Source of the DNA: an uncultured Rhizobiaceae group bacterium
GTDB lineage: Bacteria > Pseudomonadota > Alphaproteobacteria > Rhizobiales > Rhizobiaceae
Length of the DNA: 11,734 bases
Direction: 5' to 3'
Assembly: GCA_905479965.1 (NCBI GenBank)
Contig: CAJQOR010000194.1
Location: forward strand, 1 to 11,734
Below are positions 1 through 7,387 of the stretch, one piece after another. Numbering within the stretch: the stretch's first letter is position 1; every line of letters starts with the position of its first letter. The position numbers and the translations under genes are program-made. The notes beneath the pieces are model-generated. The model was not told where the DNA came from, searched no databases, and saw only the letters and a program-made list of their open reading frames with translations.

Positions 1-499
1 GATTTCAGGCTTTGGTCTTGCTAATCAGCTTGGTATCTCACGCTCCGAAGCTAGTGACTACATCAAGATGTATTTCGAGCGCTTCCCAGGCATCAAAGAC
101 TACATGGAAAATACCAAAGCGTTGGCGCGTGAGCAGGGATACGTTGAGACGATTTTTGGCCGGAGAATTAATTACCCAGATATAAAATCTTCCAATCATC
201 AGGTGCGGGCATTTAATGAGCGCGCTGCGATTAACGCGCCAATTCAAGGTTCAGCTGCGGATATTATCAGACGTGCTATGGTGCGAATGGATGATGCACT
301 GGCATTCGCAAACCTGCAGGCCAAAATGCTATTGCAAGTTCATGATGAATTAATCTTTGAAACCGCGCAATCTGAAGCAGATGCAACAATTGAACTGGTA
401 AAAGACATAATGGAAAATGCGGCCATGCCAGCGCTTTCCATGTCTGTTCCTTTGCAGGTCGATGCGCGTGCAGCTGAAAATTGGGATGAAGCACACTAG
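1..499 (+). CDS. polA: DNA polymerase I, C-terminal part (5' end outside window)
   Basis: This is the last 165 codons of DNA polymerase I, the enzyme that fills gaps and replaces RNA primers during replication and repair. The reading frame is already open at base 2. The first visible residues, ISGFGLANQL, lie just after the O-helix of the family A polymerase fingers. Further on are GYVETIFGRR, the stretch NAPIQGSAADIIRRAM, and the catalytic motif C, VHDEL, whose acidic residue binds metal in the palm. The gene ends at TAG 497-499, at the normal family C-terminus (VDARAAENWDEAH). hrpB begins 13 bases downstream, so the two may share a transcript. Family assignment is secure; the missing N-terminus (5' nuclease and 3'-5' exonuclease domains) cannot be judged here. 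Confidence 0.97.
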   Translation, partial: ISGFGLANQLGISRSEASDYIKMYFERFPGIKDYMENTKALAREQGYVETIFGRRINYPDIKSSNHQVRAFNERAAINAPIQGSAADIIRRAMVRMDDALAFANLQAKMLLQVHDELIFETAQSEADATIELVKDIMENAAMPALSMSVPLQVDARAAENWDEAH

Positions 500-512
500 G
501 GACCTGAACTCC

Positions 513-3025
513 ATGTCGAACGAGTTTAGCCAATTTCCAATTTCAGATGTCCTTGGTGAGATCGAAAGTGCACTATCATCAGTTAATAATGTTGTGATCG
601 CTGCGCCTCCGGGCGCAGGTAAGACAACCATTGTCCCCATTCATTTGTTCAAAAGTCATTGGATGAAAGACGGCAAGATTATTTTAATTGAGCCGCGCCG
701 ATTGGCAGCTCGAGCAGCAGCCCGCAGGATGGCTCATATGCTTGGCGAAGAACTAGGACAAACCGTTGGCTATCGCATGCGGCTTGATAACCGTATTGGA
801 AAAAACACAAAAATTGAAGTCGTAACTGAAGGCGTGTTCACGCGCATGGTTTTAGATGACCCCGAGCTGAATGGCATTGCTTGCGTGATCTTTGATGAGT
901 TTCATGAGCGCGCTCTTGAAGCTGATTTTGGATTAGCGCTCGCGTTGGATGTGCAGTCGGGTTTTCGCGAAGATTTACGTATTATTGTCATGTCAGCAAC
1001 GCTGGATATTGAAGAAATATCGCGGATTATACCCGACGCTAAAACAATCGTCAGCGAAGGTCGTTCTTATCCAATTGATATCAGATACGTGCCGCGAAAA
1101 CCTCAGTCTAGAATTGAGGATGTCGTTGCCGATGCAGTTTTGGGCGTCCTAAAATCTGAAGAAGGTTCAATCCTTTGTTTCCTGCCGGGGATGGGTGAGA
1201 TTAAGCGTGTGTTTGAGCGACTAGAGGGAAAAGTAGCAGCTGATACAGACATCTATCCGCTATATGGCGCGTTATCGTCAGCGGAGCAGGACAAAGCCAT
1301 TCAACCAACCCAGCTTGATCGGCGTAAAGTTGTGCTCGCTACCTCCATTGCCGAGACATCCATTACCATAGACGGTGTGCGGATTGTCATTGATGCTGGC
1401 TTGCAGCGACAGGCGTTTCATGAGGTTTCAACTGGCATAACGCGTCTTGAAACGCAGCGCGCATCACAAGCAGCAACTACCCAGCGTGCGGGTCGTGCGG
1501 GAAGAACAGCACCAGGAATTGCTCTGCGCTTATGGCAAAAAGAGCAACAATCTGCATTGGAGGAGTTCTCCCCGCCGCAGATACTGACAAGTGATTTGTC
1601 TGGCTTAATACTCGATTGTTTGGCTTGGGGAATTTCCAACCCAAATGATCTGACATTGATCACGCCGCCACCTGTAAAAACCATAGATGCCGCATTTGAT
1701 GTTTTGGCAAAAATTGGCGCAATTGATGAAAAAAAACGCCTAACCCAATTGGGGTATTCTATGCGTATGCTCGCGTTGCCGGTGCGGTTATCCGCCATGG
1801 TGATGAAAGCCGCTGAAACGCAAAATGCCAGTCTTGCCGCAAAGCTTGCTGTGCTTATTACAGAGCAAGGCTTGGGCGGTCATATGATTGATCTATCCGA
1901 GCGGTTAAAACGTTTTGATAGTGAGAAAGGTCAACGGGCTAAAGCTGCGCAGGAACTCGCCAAACGCATTGCACATTCGGCCGAAAAACAAGTTGGTATA
2001 TCGGTTAAGACCACGCTCGACATTGATGATATTTTGGCGATAGGATTTCCAGATCGGATTGCAAAACGGCGCGGTAAAATTGGACAATATACAATGTCGG
2101 GTGGGCGCGGTGCTGTGATTGATGAAACTGAGCGGCTCGCGCGGGAGGATATGCTGGTCATTGCTGATTTGACAGGCAAAGCGCAAGCACCTCGTATTTT
2201 ATCTGCTGTTCGTTTTGATCCTGCAGGTTTGGATTTACTTCCCAATCATCTCATCAGCGAAATTGAAGAATACCGTTTTGATAAAGAGAGTCTTGGCGTG
2301 AAAGGCCGATTGGTTCGCAAATTCGGAGCGATATCATTATTTGAAAAACCATTGCCAAAACCAAAGGGCGAGGCCGCAGTTTCAGCGATAATAACCGCGC
2401 TGACACAGCTTGAAGCTGGCTATGCAATGTCGCTTTTGCCATTGTCTAAATCAATGCTGGCATGGCGACATCGTTCGGAGTTTTACCGTCATCACACCAA
2501 TCAAAATAATCGCCAAAATAATCGCCAAAATGAGCGCCAAGATAATTGGCCGGATATGTCCGATAGGGGGCTTTTGGAAAATATCGATCAATGGTTTGCG
2601 CCCTTTCAAACCAATATAAACAGTTTGCATGATATCAAACCACAATCCCTGTCAGATGGTATAAAAAACCTGCTCACTTGGGAGCAGCAAACTCTACTTG
2701 ATGCGCATGTGCCAACGCATTTTACCTTCTCCGATGGTAAGCGTTTAGAGATCAATTACAAAGATGATGATGCGTTGTTATCTGTTCGGGTCAATCATCT
2801 TACGGGCAAAATACCCATCCTTCGATTATGTCGGGCAAAGTATTGCTATTGCTTGAACTGTTATCACCAGCAGGTCGACCCGTGCAGCTTACAAGAGATC
2901 TACCTGGATTTTGGCAAGGATCATGGCGCGATGTCCGCGCTGATATGCGCAGTCGTTATCCAAAACATGATTGGCCAGATGACCCCGCAAATGCTAAACC
3001 TTTTACAAAACGAGCAAGACCGTGA
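513..3025 (+). CDS. hrpB: ATP-dependent helicase HrpB, with a one-base frameshift near the 3' end
   Basis: This is a DEAH/DEFH-box superfamily 2 helicase of the HrpB family. Counting from ATG 513 (AGGGA about 10 bases upstream), Walker A APPGAGKTT is at residues 31-39, the DEFH box at 128-131, SAT at 161-163, motif V (ATSIAETSITIDG) at 276-288 and motif VI QRAGRAGR at 324-331. The frame stays homologous to about residue 760 (LLSVRV). After that the conserved tail (QSSYG, HPS, LELLSPAGRPVQ, TRDLPGFW, RYPKHDWPDDP) continues only in the frame of base 2828, ending at TGA 3023-3025. Adding one base near 2792 (gggtcaat to gggtccaat) restores 837 codons, the usual HrpB length. Without it, translation gives an unrelated 78-residue tail stopping at 3029. 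An in-frame upstream ATG at 486 lies inside polA and is less likely. Residues 664-676 hold a QNNR-type repeat. The cellular role of HrpB is poorly defined, with RNA processing suspected. Confidence 0.93.
2503..2538 (+). repeat. Three tandem 12-bp repeats inside hrpB
   Basis: The unit AAAATAATCGCC occurs at 2503-2514 and 2515-2526, followed by a copy with two changes (AAAATGAGCGCC) at 2527-2538. Because the unit is 12 bases long it keeps the frame and encodes a QNNR/QNNR/QNER run just before the conserved WPD segment of the HrpB C-terminal region. It looks like a small slippage expansion in a surface loop. Confidence 0.85.
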
Positions 3026-3029
3026 GTAG

Positions 3030-4361
3030 ATGATGCAGATGAATATTAGCATGTCAGACCCTGAAGAATTTGCCCTTGATGAGCTGGTCAAATCGCGATT
3101 GTTGCGTTTACAAACACTCATCCGCTTGCGCTGGCTTGCAGTGGCTGGGCAGACGTTATCTATCTTGCTCGTCGAGTTTTATCTAGAATTTCCTCTGCCG
3201 ATTTTGTTCTGTTTGGCACTGGTTGCAGTGTCGGCAATGCTCAATCTGTATTTATCGGCAAGACATCCCAACTCAAGAAGATTATCATCTCGTGCTGCCA
3301 TGTATGTCCTTGGGTTTGATATTTTGCAGCTCGCCAGTCTATTGTTTATGACCGGCGGTTTGGCAAACCCGTTTTCTGTTCTATTTTGCGTACCTGTTAT
3401 TATCTCAGCTGGAACACTACCAGCAAAAAGAACCATATTACTCGGCGTTGTGACGTTTGTATGCGTCACTTTACTTGGTTTTTTCTCTTTCCCGCTGCCA
3501 TGGTTTGATGGTGTTGATCTTGATATCCCACCTGTTTTCCTTGTTGGTGTATGGATTGCAATCCTTTCAACAACAGCGTTTGCTGCCTTTTATGCCTACA
3601 GGGTATCAGCGGAAGCAAACGATCTGGCAAACGCTCTAACTGCAACGGAACTTGCGCTTCAACGCGAACAGCATTTATCCGCAATTGATGGTTTGGCCGC
3701 CGCTGCAGCGCATGAATTGGGAACGCCACTTGCAACAATTTCAGTTGTGGCAAAAGAGATGCAGAATGCTTTGGGCGAAGATGATACGTTTCGCGAGGAT
3801 GTGCAATTGTTACGCAGTCAAAGCGAAAGATGCCGCGATATTCTCCAACGTTTGACAACTTTGTCTGCTGAAGACGAAGCGCATATGCGCCGTCTTCCGT
3901 TGAGTTCTTTAATCGAGGAAGTGGTTGCACCGCATCGTGAATTTGGCATTGATATTAAAGATACAATCGATGCAAAGACAGAAAATGAACCGATTGGACG
4001 GCGCAATCCAGGGATTTTATTTGGTCTAGGTAATTTGATGGAAAATGCGGTCGACTTCGCGGATAAATCTGTTGAGCTCCAAGCATTTTACAATGCAGAT
4101 GTAATCACAATGACGATTTCTGACGATGGACCAGGTTATAGTCAAAGCATCATTCAGCAAATTGGTGAGCCTTATATGAAACAGCGTACTGGGACCGAGC
4201 TGGATAAAGCCGGTGGGTTAGGGCTTGGATTATTTATCGCAAAAACGCTTTTAGAGCGATCCGGCGCGACGCTGCAATTTAGCAATAAACCTTACCCCAA
4301 ATCAGGCGCGATCGTATCCATCAGCTGGCCACGTGCAGCTTTGGATGTCTTCCAACAATAG
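3030..4361 (+). CDS. actS: ActS/PrrB/RegB-type redox-sensing histidine kinase
   Basis: This is a 443-residue membrane sensor kinase. The N-terminal half has about six hydrophobic segments (residues about 30-190) and contains GGLANPF at 109-115, matching the GGxxNPF quinone-binding motif of RegB/ActS proteins. The dimerisation and phosphoacceptor box is AAAAHELGTPLATI with His228. Cys268 in SERCRDIL corresponds to the redox-active cysteine described in RegB. The ATPase domain has the N box (NLMENA, N335/N339), the G1 box DDGPG (365-369) and the G2 box GGLGLGLFIAK (395-405). In RegB/RegA systems the kinase signals redox state to a response regulator controlling respiration and related pathways. 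It starts 4 bases after the restored hrpB stop, which suggests co-transcription. ATG 3033, 3039 and 3051 are alternative starts, and none has a strong ribosome-binding site. No regulator gene follows; the next gene is convergent. Confidence 0.93.
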   Translation: MMQMNISMSDPEEFALDELVKSRLLRLQTLIRLRWLAVAGQTLSILLVEFYLEFPLPILFCLALVAVSAMLNLYLSARHPNSRRLSSRAAMYVLGFDILQLASLLFMTGGLANPFSVLFCVPVIISAGTLPAKRTILLGVVTFVCVTLLGFFSFPLPWFDGVDLDIPPVFLVGVWIAILSTTAFAAFYAYRVSAEANDLANALTATELALQREQHLSAIDGLAAAAAHELGTPLATISVVAKEMQNALGEDDTFREDVQLLRSQSERCRDILQRLTTLSAEDEAHMRRLPLSSLIEEVVAPHREFGIDIKDTIDAKTENEPIGRRNPGILFGLGNLMENAVDFADKSVELQAFYNADVITMTISDDGPGYSQSIIQQIGEPYMKQRTGTELDKAGGLGLGLFIAKTLLERSGATLQFSNKPYPKSGAIVSISWPRAALDVFQQ

Positions 4362-4374
4362 CATTTTTAATGCT
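4360..4374. terminator. Weak hairpin between convergent genes
   Basis: AGCATT-TTT-AATGCT forms a six-pair stem with a three-base loop that overlaps the stop codon of the actS-type gene. The 48-base gap between the convergent stop codons has no clear U-tract on either strand, so this is at best a weak transcription end. Confidence 0.3.
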
Positions 4375-4409
4375 TATCTCGGCTTAGCTGGACTAGGCTT
4401 GGGACCGGT

Positions 4410-5798
4410 TTAGGATTGGGATTGGGATTGGGGTTTTGCACCAATTAAACCGCCAATTTGTTGCTTAGCAATTAGTTGAACAACAATTGCGGAAACTGCC
4501 ATTCCGCTCACAACGCTTGTCGCAATGCCAAGCCAGACACCGAGCGTATCAAAATCGAGCATGTTTACAAAAATAAACACAAACAACGCAACAGCGATGC
4601 CTTGTCGATAAATACCAATCACCAATGTCCAAATTGGCTTTTTAAATGCCTGCAGCAGAGAGTTGATAGCAAATAGTACGAGGTAGATGGGCAGGATAAA
4701 CCCATCTACGCGAAGATATTGAGCGCCAATGCGCCGAACTTCTTCGCTATCGGTAAAGATCCCGATTAATAACTCTGCAGTAAGCCATAAAACACCCGAT
4801 GCTAAGAGCATCATGATCACACCGACTTTGCAGCAAAAGAAAAATGATTCACGAACACGATCGAAGTTTTTTGCACCATAATTTTGTGCAGCGATGGGTA
4901 GTAATGCGCCCGTTAAGCCAAACGCTGGCAGCAAAAGTAATTGTTCAACACGCAGGGCAATCCCGTAAGCGGCAACCGCATCACCACCAAATCCTTTGAG
5001 ATAAAACTGCACCACGAAACCTGAGAACATCATCACCACCATAGTAAAACTAGAAGGCAGTGCTTGAGACGTGATGTCTTTAAAGGTTGCAAGATCCGGC
5101 ATGAAGCCATGAGTGCTTTCATCGTCCATTATATCTGATTTAAAAACGCGATATAAAATGAAGAGCATGACGCCTGTTTGGCTCACCACTGTTGACAGGG
5201 CAAGGCCCGTAAAGCCGATACCATCAACAAAGCCCGGGATGCCAAAAATAAACAATGGGTTCAGCGCAAGGTTGGCAAAAAATGCAGCAATCTGTGCGCG
5301 TTCCATGGATACTGTGTCACCTTGCGCCTGTAAAATACCGTTTGCGCCAAATGTGAGCAAAAACCCCGGTGATGCCAGAAGCATTACCACAAAATACTCG
5401 TTGGCTGCATCGCGATAAGCGCCCGGCTCGGTGATGATTGCTATCAAATCATCTCCAAACAATAAACCAAGTATCGCGCATGCAATAGATGCAAGCAGCC
5501 CATAACTTATCCCTTGATAGGCGATATGTTTTGACAATTTATCATCTTTTGCCCCGAGCGCATTTCCAACCAATGCGCCCATCGCAGAACCAAGGCCAAT
5601 GCCAAGGGCGATAAGCACGAAGAAAACCTGAAAAGCAATCGCAAGGCCAGCTTGAGCGTCAGTTGATAAAAGGCCCGCATAAAACACATCAACAACGTTA
5701 TATAGGGTCGTAAATACCATGCCGATTGCAGCGGGTATTGCGATCTTTTTAAAATGCTGCGCGATGGAACCTTCGGTAAGATCAAAATTTGCTGACAT
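4410..5798 (-). CDS. MATE family multidrug efflux transporter
   Basis: This 462-residue, strongly hydrophobic inner-membrane protein has the length and pattern of about 12 transmembrane segments. It carries typical MATE sequence in the first helices (IPAAIGMVFTTLYNVVDVFYAG, here given in part, then GLGSAMGALVGNALGAKD) and the corresponding second-half repeat (LPAFGLTGALLPIAAQNYGAK). MATE proteins export cationic compounds or metabolites in exchange for H+ or Na+; the substrate cannot be read from the sequence. The ATG at 5798 has GAAAGA a few bases upstream. It lies 93 bases downstream of the TfoX-like gene on the same strand, so it may be the last gene of an hxlR-led group, although no terminator or clear promoter was seen in the gap. 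The C-terminus ends in a QSQSQS run from a hexanucleotide repeat. Confidence 0.93.
   Translation of the reverse strand: MSANFDLTEGSIAQHFKKIAIPAAIGMVFTTLYNVVDVFYAGLLSTDAQAGLAIAFQVFFVLIALGIGLGSAMGALVGNALGAKDDKLSKHIAYQGISYGLLASIACAILGLLFGDDLIAIITEPGAYRDAANEYFVVMLLASPGFLLTFGANGILQAQGDTVSMERAQIAAFFANLALNPLFIFGIPGFVDGIGFTGLALSTVVSQTGVMLFILYRVFKSDIMDDESTHGFMPDLATFKDITSQALPSSFTMVVMMFSGFVVQFYLKGFGGDAVAAYGIALRVEQLLLLPAFGLTGALLPIAAQNYGAKNFDRVRESFFFCCKVGVIMMLLASGVLWLTAELLIGIFTDSEEVRRIGAQYLRVDGFILPIYLVLFAINSLLQAFKKPIWTLVIGIYRQGIAVALFVFIFVNMLDFDTLGVWLGIATSVVSGMAVSAIVVQLIAKQQIGGLIGAKPQSQSQS
4413..4431 (-). repeat. CAATCC hexanucleotide repeat at the MATE gene 3' end
   Basis: On the coding (minus) strand CAATCC occurs three times in a row directly before the TAA stop, giving the terminal residues QSQSQS. 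On the plus strand it reads as GGATTG repeats. Copy-number change would only lengthen or shorten the cytoplasmic tail in steps of two residues. Confidence 0.8.
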
Positions 5799-5891
5799 TG
5801 ATTATCTTTCGTTTGCAAGGCAGCAAGTAGTGCGCCAAAAATACACCTGGGTCAATCAAAACCGTGAAAGACACGAAACGAACGGCGCCTT

Positions 5892-6270
5892 TTACGTCTT
5901 TGTTTTTGGTGAAGTTTTCTTTTCAGTTTTTGGTGGCAGTTGGGTGACAAAACTTAGCGCTAAAGAAACTAACCCTTTAAGTTGCTGGTCATCACACACC
6001 TCGTCATCAATTTCGACCAATCCACCCATTTTTCCGACCGGTAAATGAAAGTGGATCGGCTAAATAGCGTTCGCAAGCTTCTTGTTCGTTGTCTTTGCCG
6101 ACCCGAAACATAAACGTGCGTGCGCCTGTATTTTTATTGCGTGAAGCGCCACCCATCATATGGCCTTGATACAAAAAACAAACGCCACCCATCATATTCT
6201 TTTCACTAACGCCATCCATAAAACCCAGCTGATCGCGAAACCTATCTGTGAGTTCTTCATCATATGCCAT
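5892..6270 (-). pseudogene. TfoX N-terminal-domain protein, frameshifted
   Basis: This small protein resembles the TfoX N-terminal-domain family. It starts MAYDEELTDRFRDQLG, followed by VSEKNMMGGVCFLYQGHMMGG, FMFRVGKD and DPLSFTGRK. The uninterrupted frame stops at 6007, right after FTGRK. In the next frame the expected continuation is present: MGGLVEIDDE, then LVSLALSFVTQLPPK and a short basic tail to TAA at 5892-5894. Removing one T from the five-T run at 6029-6033 (plus strand) joins the two parts into 125 residues, the normal family length. ATG 6270 is preferred over the in-frame GTG at 6276, because TAGGAAAA lies at a proper distance only from the ATG. The gene follows the hxlR-type gene by 11 bases, so it is very likely co-transcribed. 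The function of stand-alone TfoX-N proteins is not established. The frameshift could be real or a homopolymer sequencing error. Confidence 0.85.
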
Positions 6271-6281
6271 AGTCACTTTTC

Positions 6282-6722
6282 CTAATGAATGTTGGTGACT
6301 TGCTCATTGGCAAGTGCGATGAGCTGTTGCGTATCAGCTATGGTTTTATCTGCATCCTTTCGATAGGAGCGAATAAAGTCCTCAGGCACTTCAGTTTGCT
6401 GATCATGGCGTTCTGCCCAATCTATAATGGATAGAAATATTGGTATGAGTTCCAATGATTTTTGCGTTGGGAGATAATAGATCCTAGAGCGCTTTTTGGC
6501 ATCCTGATGTCGGGTTAAAATTCCAGAAACTTCAAATTTAGATAAGCGATCCGCCAAAATATTTGTCGAGATACCTTCACCCGCGTCTAAAAAATCGCCG
6601 TAATACCGCCTGCCTTTAAATAGCACATCTCTTAGGATTATAAAGTTCCACCTGTCTGCAAAGACGGATGCTGCATAGCGGATGGGGCAACCATTCCAGT
6701 TCATTGGTTCTTTCTTGCTCAT
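6282..6722 (-). CDS. HxlR-family winged-helix transcriptional regulator
   Basis: This 146-residue protein has the HxlR-family DNA-binding domain at about residues 10-105: GCPIRYAASVFADRWNFIIL, then RRYYGDFL, GISTNILADRL (recognition helix region) and the wing ending RSRIYYLP. Cys12, in the conserved CPI segment, is the position of the redox- or electrophile-sensing cysteine in studied members such as YodB and HypR, so a thiol-based switch is possible. The ATG at 6722 has no clear ribosome-binding site; the ATG of residue 7 (6704) has AAGAAAGA just upstream and is an alternative start. The gene is divergent from a small membrane protein gene, with palindromes between them, and leads a same-strand series with the TfoX-like and MATE genes. 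It probably controls itself and the divergent gene. The family call is firm; targets are inferred. Confidence 0.93.
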   Translation of the reverse strand: MSKKEPMNWNGCPIRYAASVFADRWNFIILRDVLFKGRRYYGDFLDAGEGISTNILADRLSKFEVSGILTRHQDAKKRSRIYYLPTQKSLELIPIFLSIIDWAERHDQQTEVPEDFIRSYRKDADKTIADTQQLIALANEQVTNIH

Positions 6723-6749
6723 AAAGTCACATTAACGGAATTGAATATT

Positions 6750-6766
6750 ACTTGCAAATAACAAGT
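6750..6766. promoter_or_regulatory. Candidate HxlR-type operator (inverted repeat)
   Basis: ACTTG-CAAATAA-CAAGT is an inverted repeat with five-base arms, 28 bases upstream of the hxlR-type ATG. On the minus strand it would lie between a possible -35 (TTGCAC) and a weak -10 (TATTCA), where a bound regulator would block transcription. The role is inferred from position and symmetry. Confidence 0.4.
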
Positions 6767-6775
6767 GCAATGAGC

Positions 6776-6794
6776 TAAAAGTGATTCACTTTTA
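6776..6794. promoter_or_regulatory. 19-bp palindrome in the divergent intergenic region
   Basis: TAAAAGTGA-T-TCACTTTTA is perfectly symmetric with nine-base arms around one central base. It sits directly upstream of, and overlaps by two bases, a TAAAAT element (6793-6798) that could be the -10 of the small membrane protein gene at 6823. Being symmetric and lacking a U-tract, it fits a dimeric regulator site better than a terminator. The divergent HxlR-type protein is the natural candidate to bind it. Confidence 0.5.
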
Positions 6795-6822
6795 AAATGC
6801 AAGTGAAATAAGAGAGAAATTT

Positions 6823-7239
6823 ATGATAACAAAACGCGCAACCATTCTTTTTATCAGTTATATTATTGTCACCTTCATACTTGCCTATATTTGGCATTTG
6901 GAACTCTTTGGTGATCGCTATGTAGAGATGGGAGCCGCAGCACTGCGACCAGATCCCATTTTCCAATTTGGCTTGCTGGCGATCATGGCCCATGCTGGTA
7001 TTTTTGTTTACTTCTTTGAGAAATTTTATCATGCGTCATCAAATTTAATGGCGGCTTTAAAAATCGCACTCGGATTAGGTGCGGTTATCACCGCTTATGC
7101 TGCATTTACCGTTGTTGCCAAATTTCAAATTGAGCCAGTAAGCCAATATGTGGTTCTGGAATTGGCTTTTGGGTTACTTCATTATACTGTCATAGCTCTT
7201 CTGTACTATTGGCTGTATAATCGTTTGCTAGCCCGGTAA
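6823..7239 (+). CDS. Small four-helix membrane protein of unknown function
   Basis: I do not recognise a named family. The 138-residue product has four hydrophobic segments at about residues 7-27, 46-66, 77-99 and 109-133, with few charges between them. Polar landmarks are YIWHLELFGDRY after the first helix, RPDPIFQFG before the second, and FQIEPVSQYVVLE before the fourth. This resembles uncharacterised small membrane proteins I have seen in other alphaproteobacteria, but no function follows from it. AGAGAG at 6811-6816 is a good ribosome-binding site for ATG 6823. The gene is divergent from the HxlR-type regulator and preceded by palindromes, so it is probably a regulated target. It ends 79 bases before the terminator hairpin at 7318. 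Confidence 0.8.
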   Translation: MITKRATILFISYIIVTFILAYIWHLELFGDRYVEMGAAALRPDPIFQFGLLAIMAHAGIFVYFFEKFYHASSNLMAALKIALGLGAVITAYAAFTVVAKFQIEPVSQYVVLELAFGLLHYTVIALLYYWLYNRLLAR

Positions 7240-7262
7240 AAAAGCGCCAAAACGCATCTTAC

Positions 7263-7291
7263 TTGCAATTGGATGCAAATCGCTGTAGATA
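7263..7291 (+). promoter_or_regulatory. Candidate sigma70-type promoter of the rimP-nusA-infB operon
   Basis: TTGCAA (7263-7268) and TAGATA (7286-7291) are separated by 17 bases, the ideal spacing, and would start RNA near 7298. It is the best promoter match seen in the 148-base gap before rimP. No equally good promoter lies between the terminator and rimP. Confidence 0.45.
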
Positions 7292-7317
7292 GAGGACAAA
7301 TCTTGATCTTTTGAACA

Positions 7318-7348
7318 AGAGTGGGCCCCACCGGACCCGCTCTTTTTT
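7318..7348 (+). terminator. Intrinsic terminator upstream of rimP
   Basis: AGAGTGGG (7318-7325) pairs with CCCGCTCT (7336-7343) through eight pairs including one G-U, with two more GC pairs inside, and six T follow (7343-7348). It could end the transcript of the small membrane protein gene, act as an attenuator in the rimP leader, or both. A weaker hairpin with TCTTG/CAAGA arms (7301-7320) overlaps its first three bases. Confidence 0.8.
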
Positions 7349-7387
7349 GTTATCTAAGACTGAATTAAAACAAAGATATGAGCACTT

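Noticed and set aside
2771..2800. Programmed -1 ribosomal frameshift in hrpB
   Set aside because: No X-XXY-YYZ slippery sequence is present at the shift point, and HrpB is not known to use frameshifting; a base loss explains it better.
2828..3025. Separate small gene at the end of hrpB
   Set aside because: Its translation is the conserved HrpB C-terminus, so it is the displaced tail of hrpB and not an independent gene.
3466..3930. Minus-strand 154-codon ORF opposite the histidine kinase gene
   Set aside because: The kinase frame has all expected motifs across this region; the antisense translation is basic, low in structure and unrecognised.
5719..6048. Plus-strand 109-codon ORF across the MATE/TfoX-like gap
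   Set aside because: It overlaps two genes on the other strand, and its sequence is explained by the MATE start and the restored TfoX-like C-terminus.
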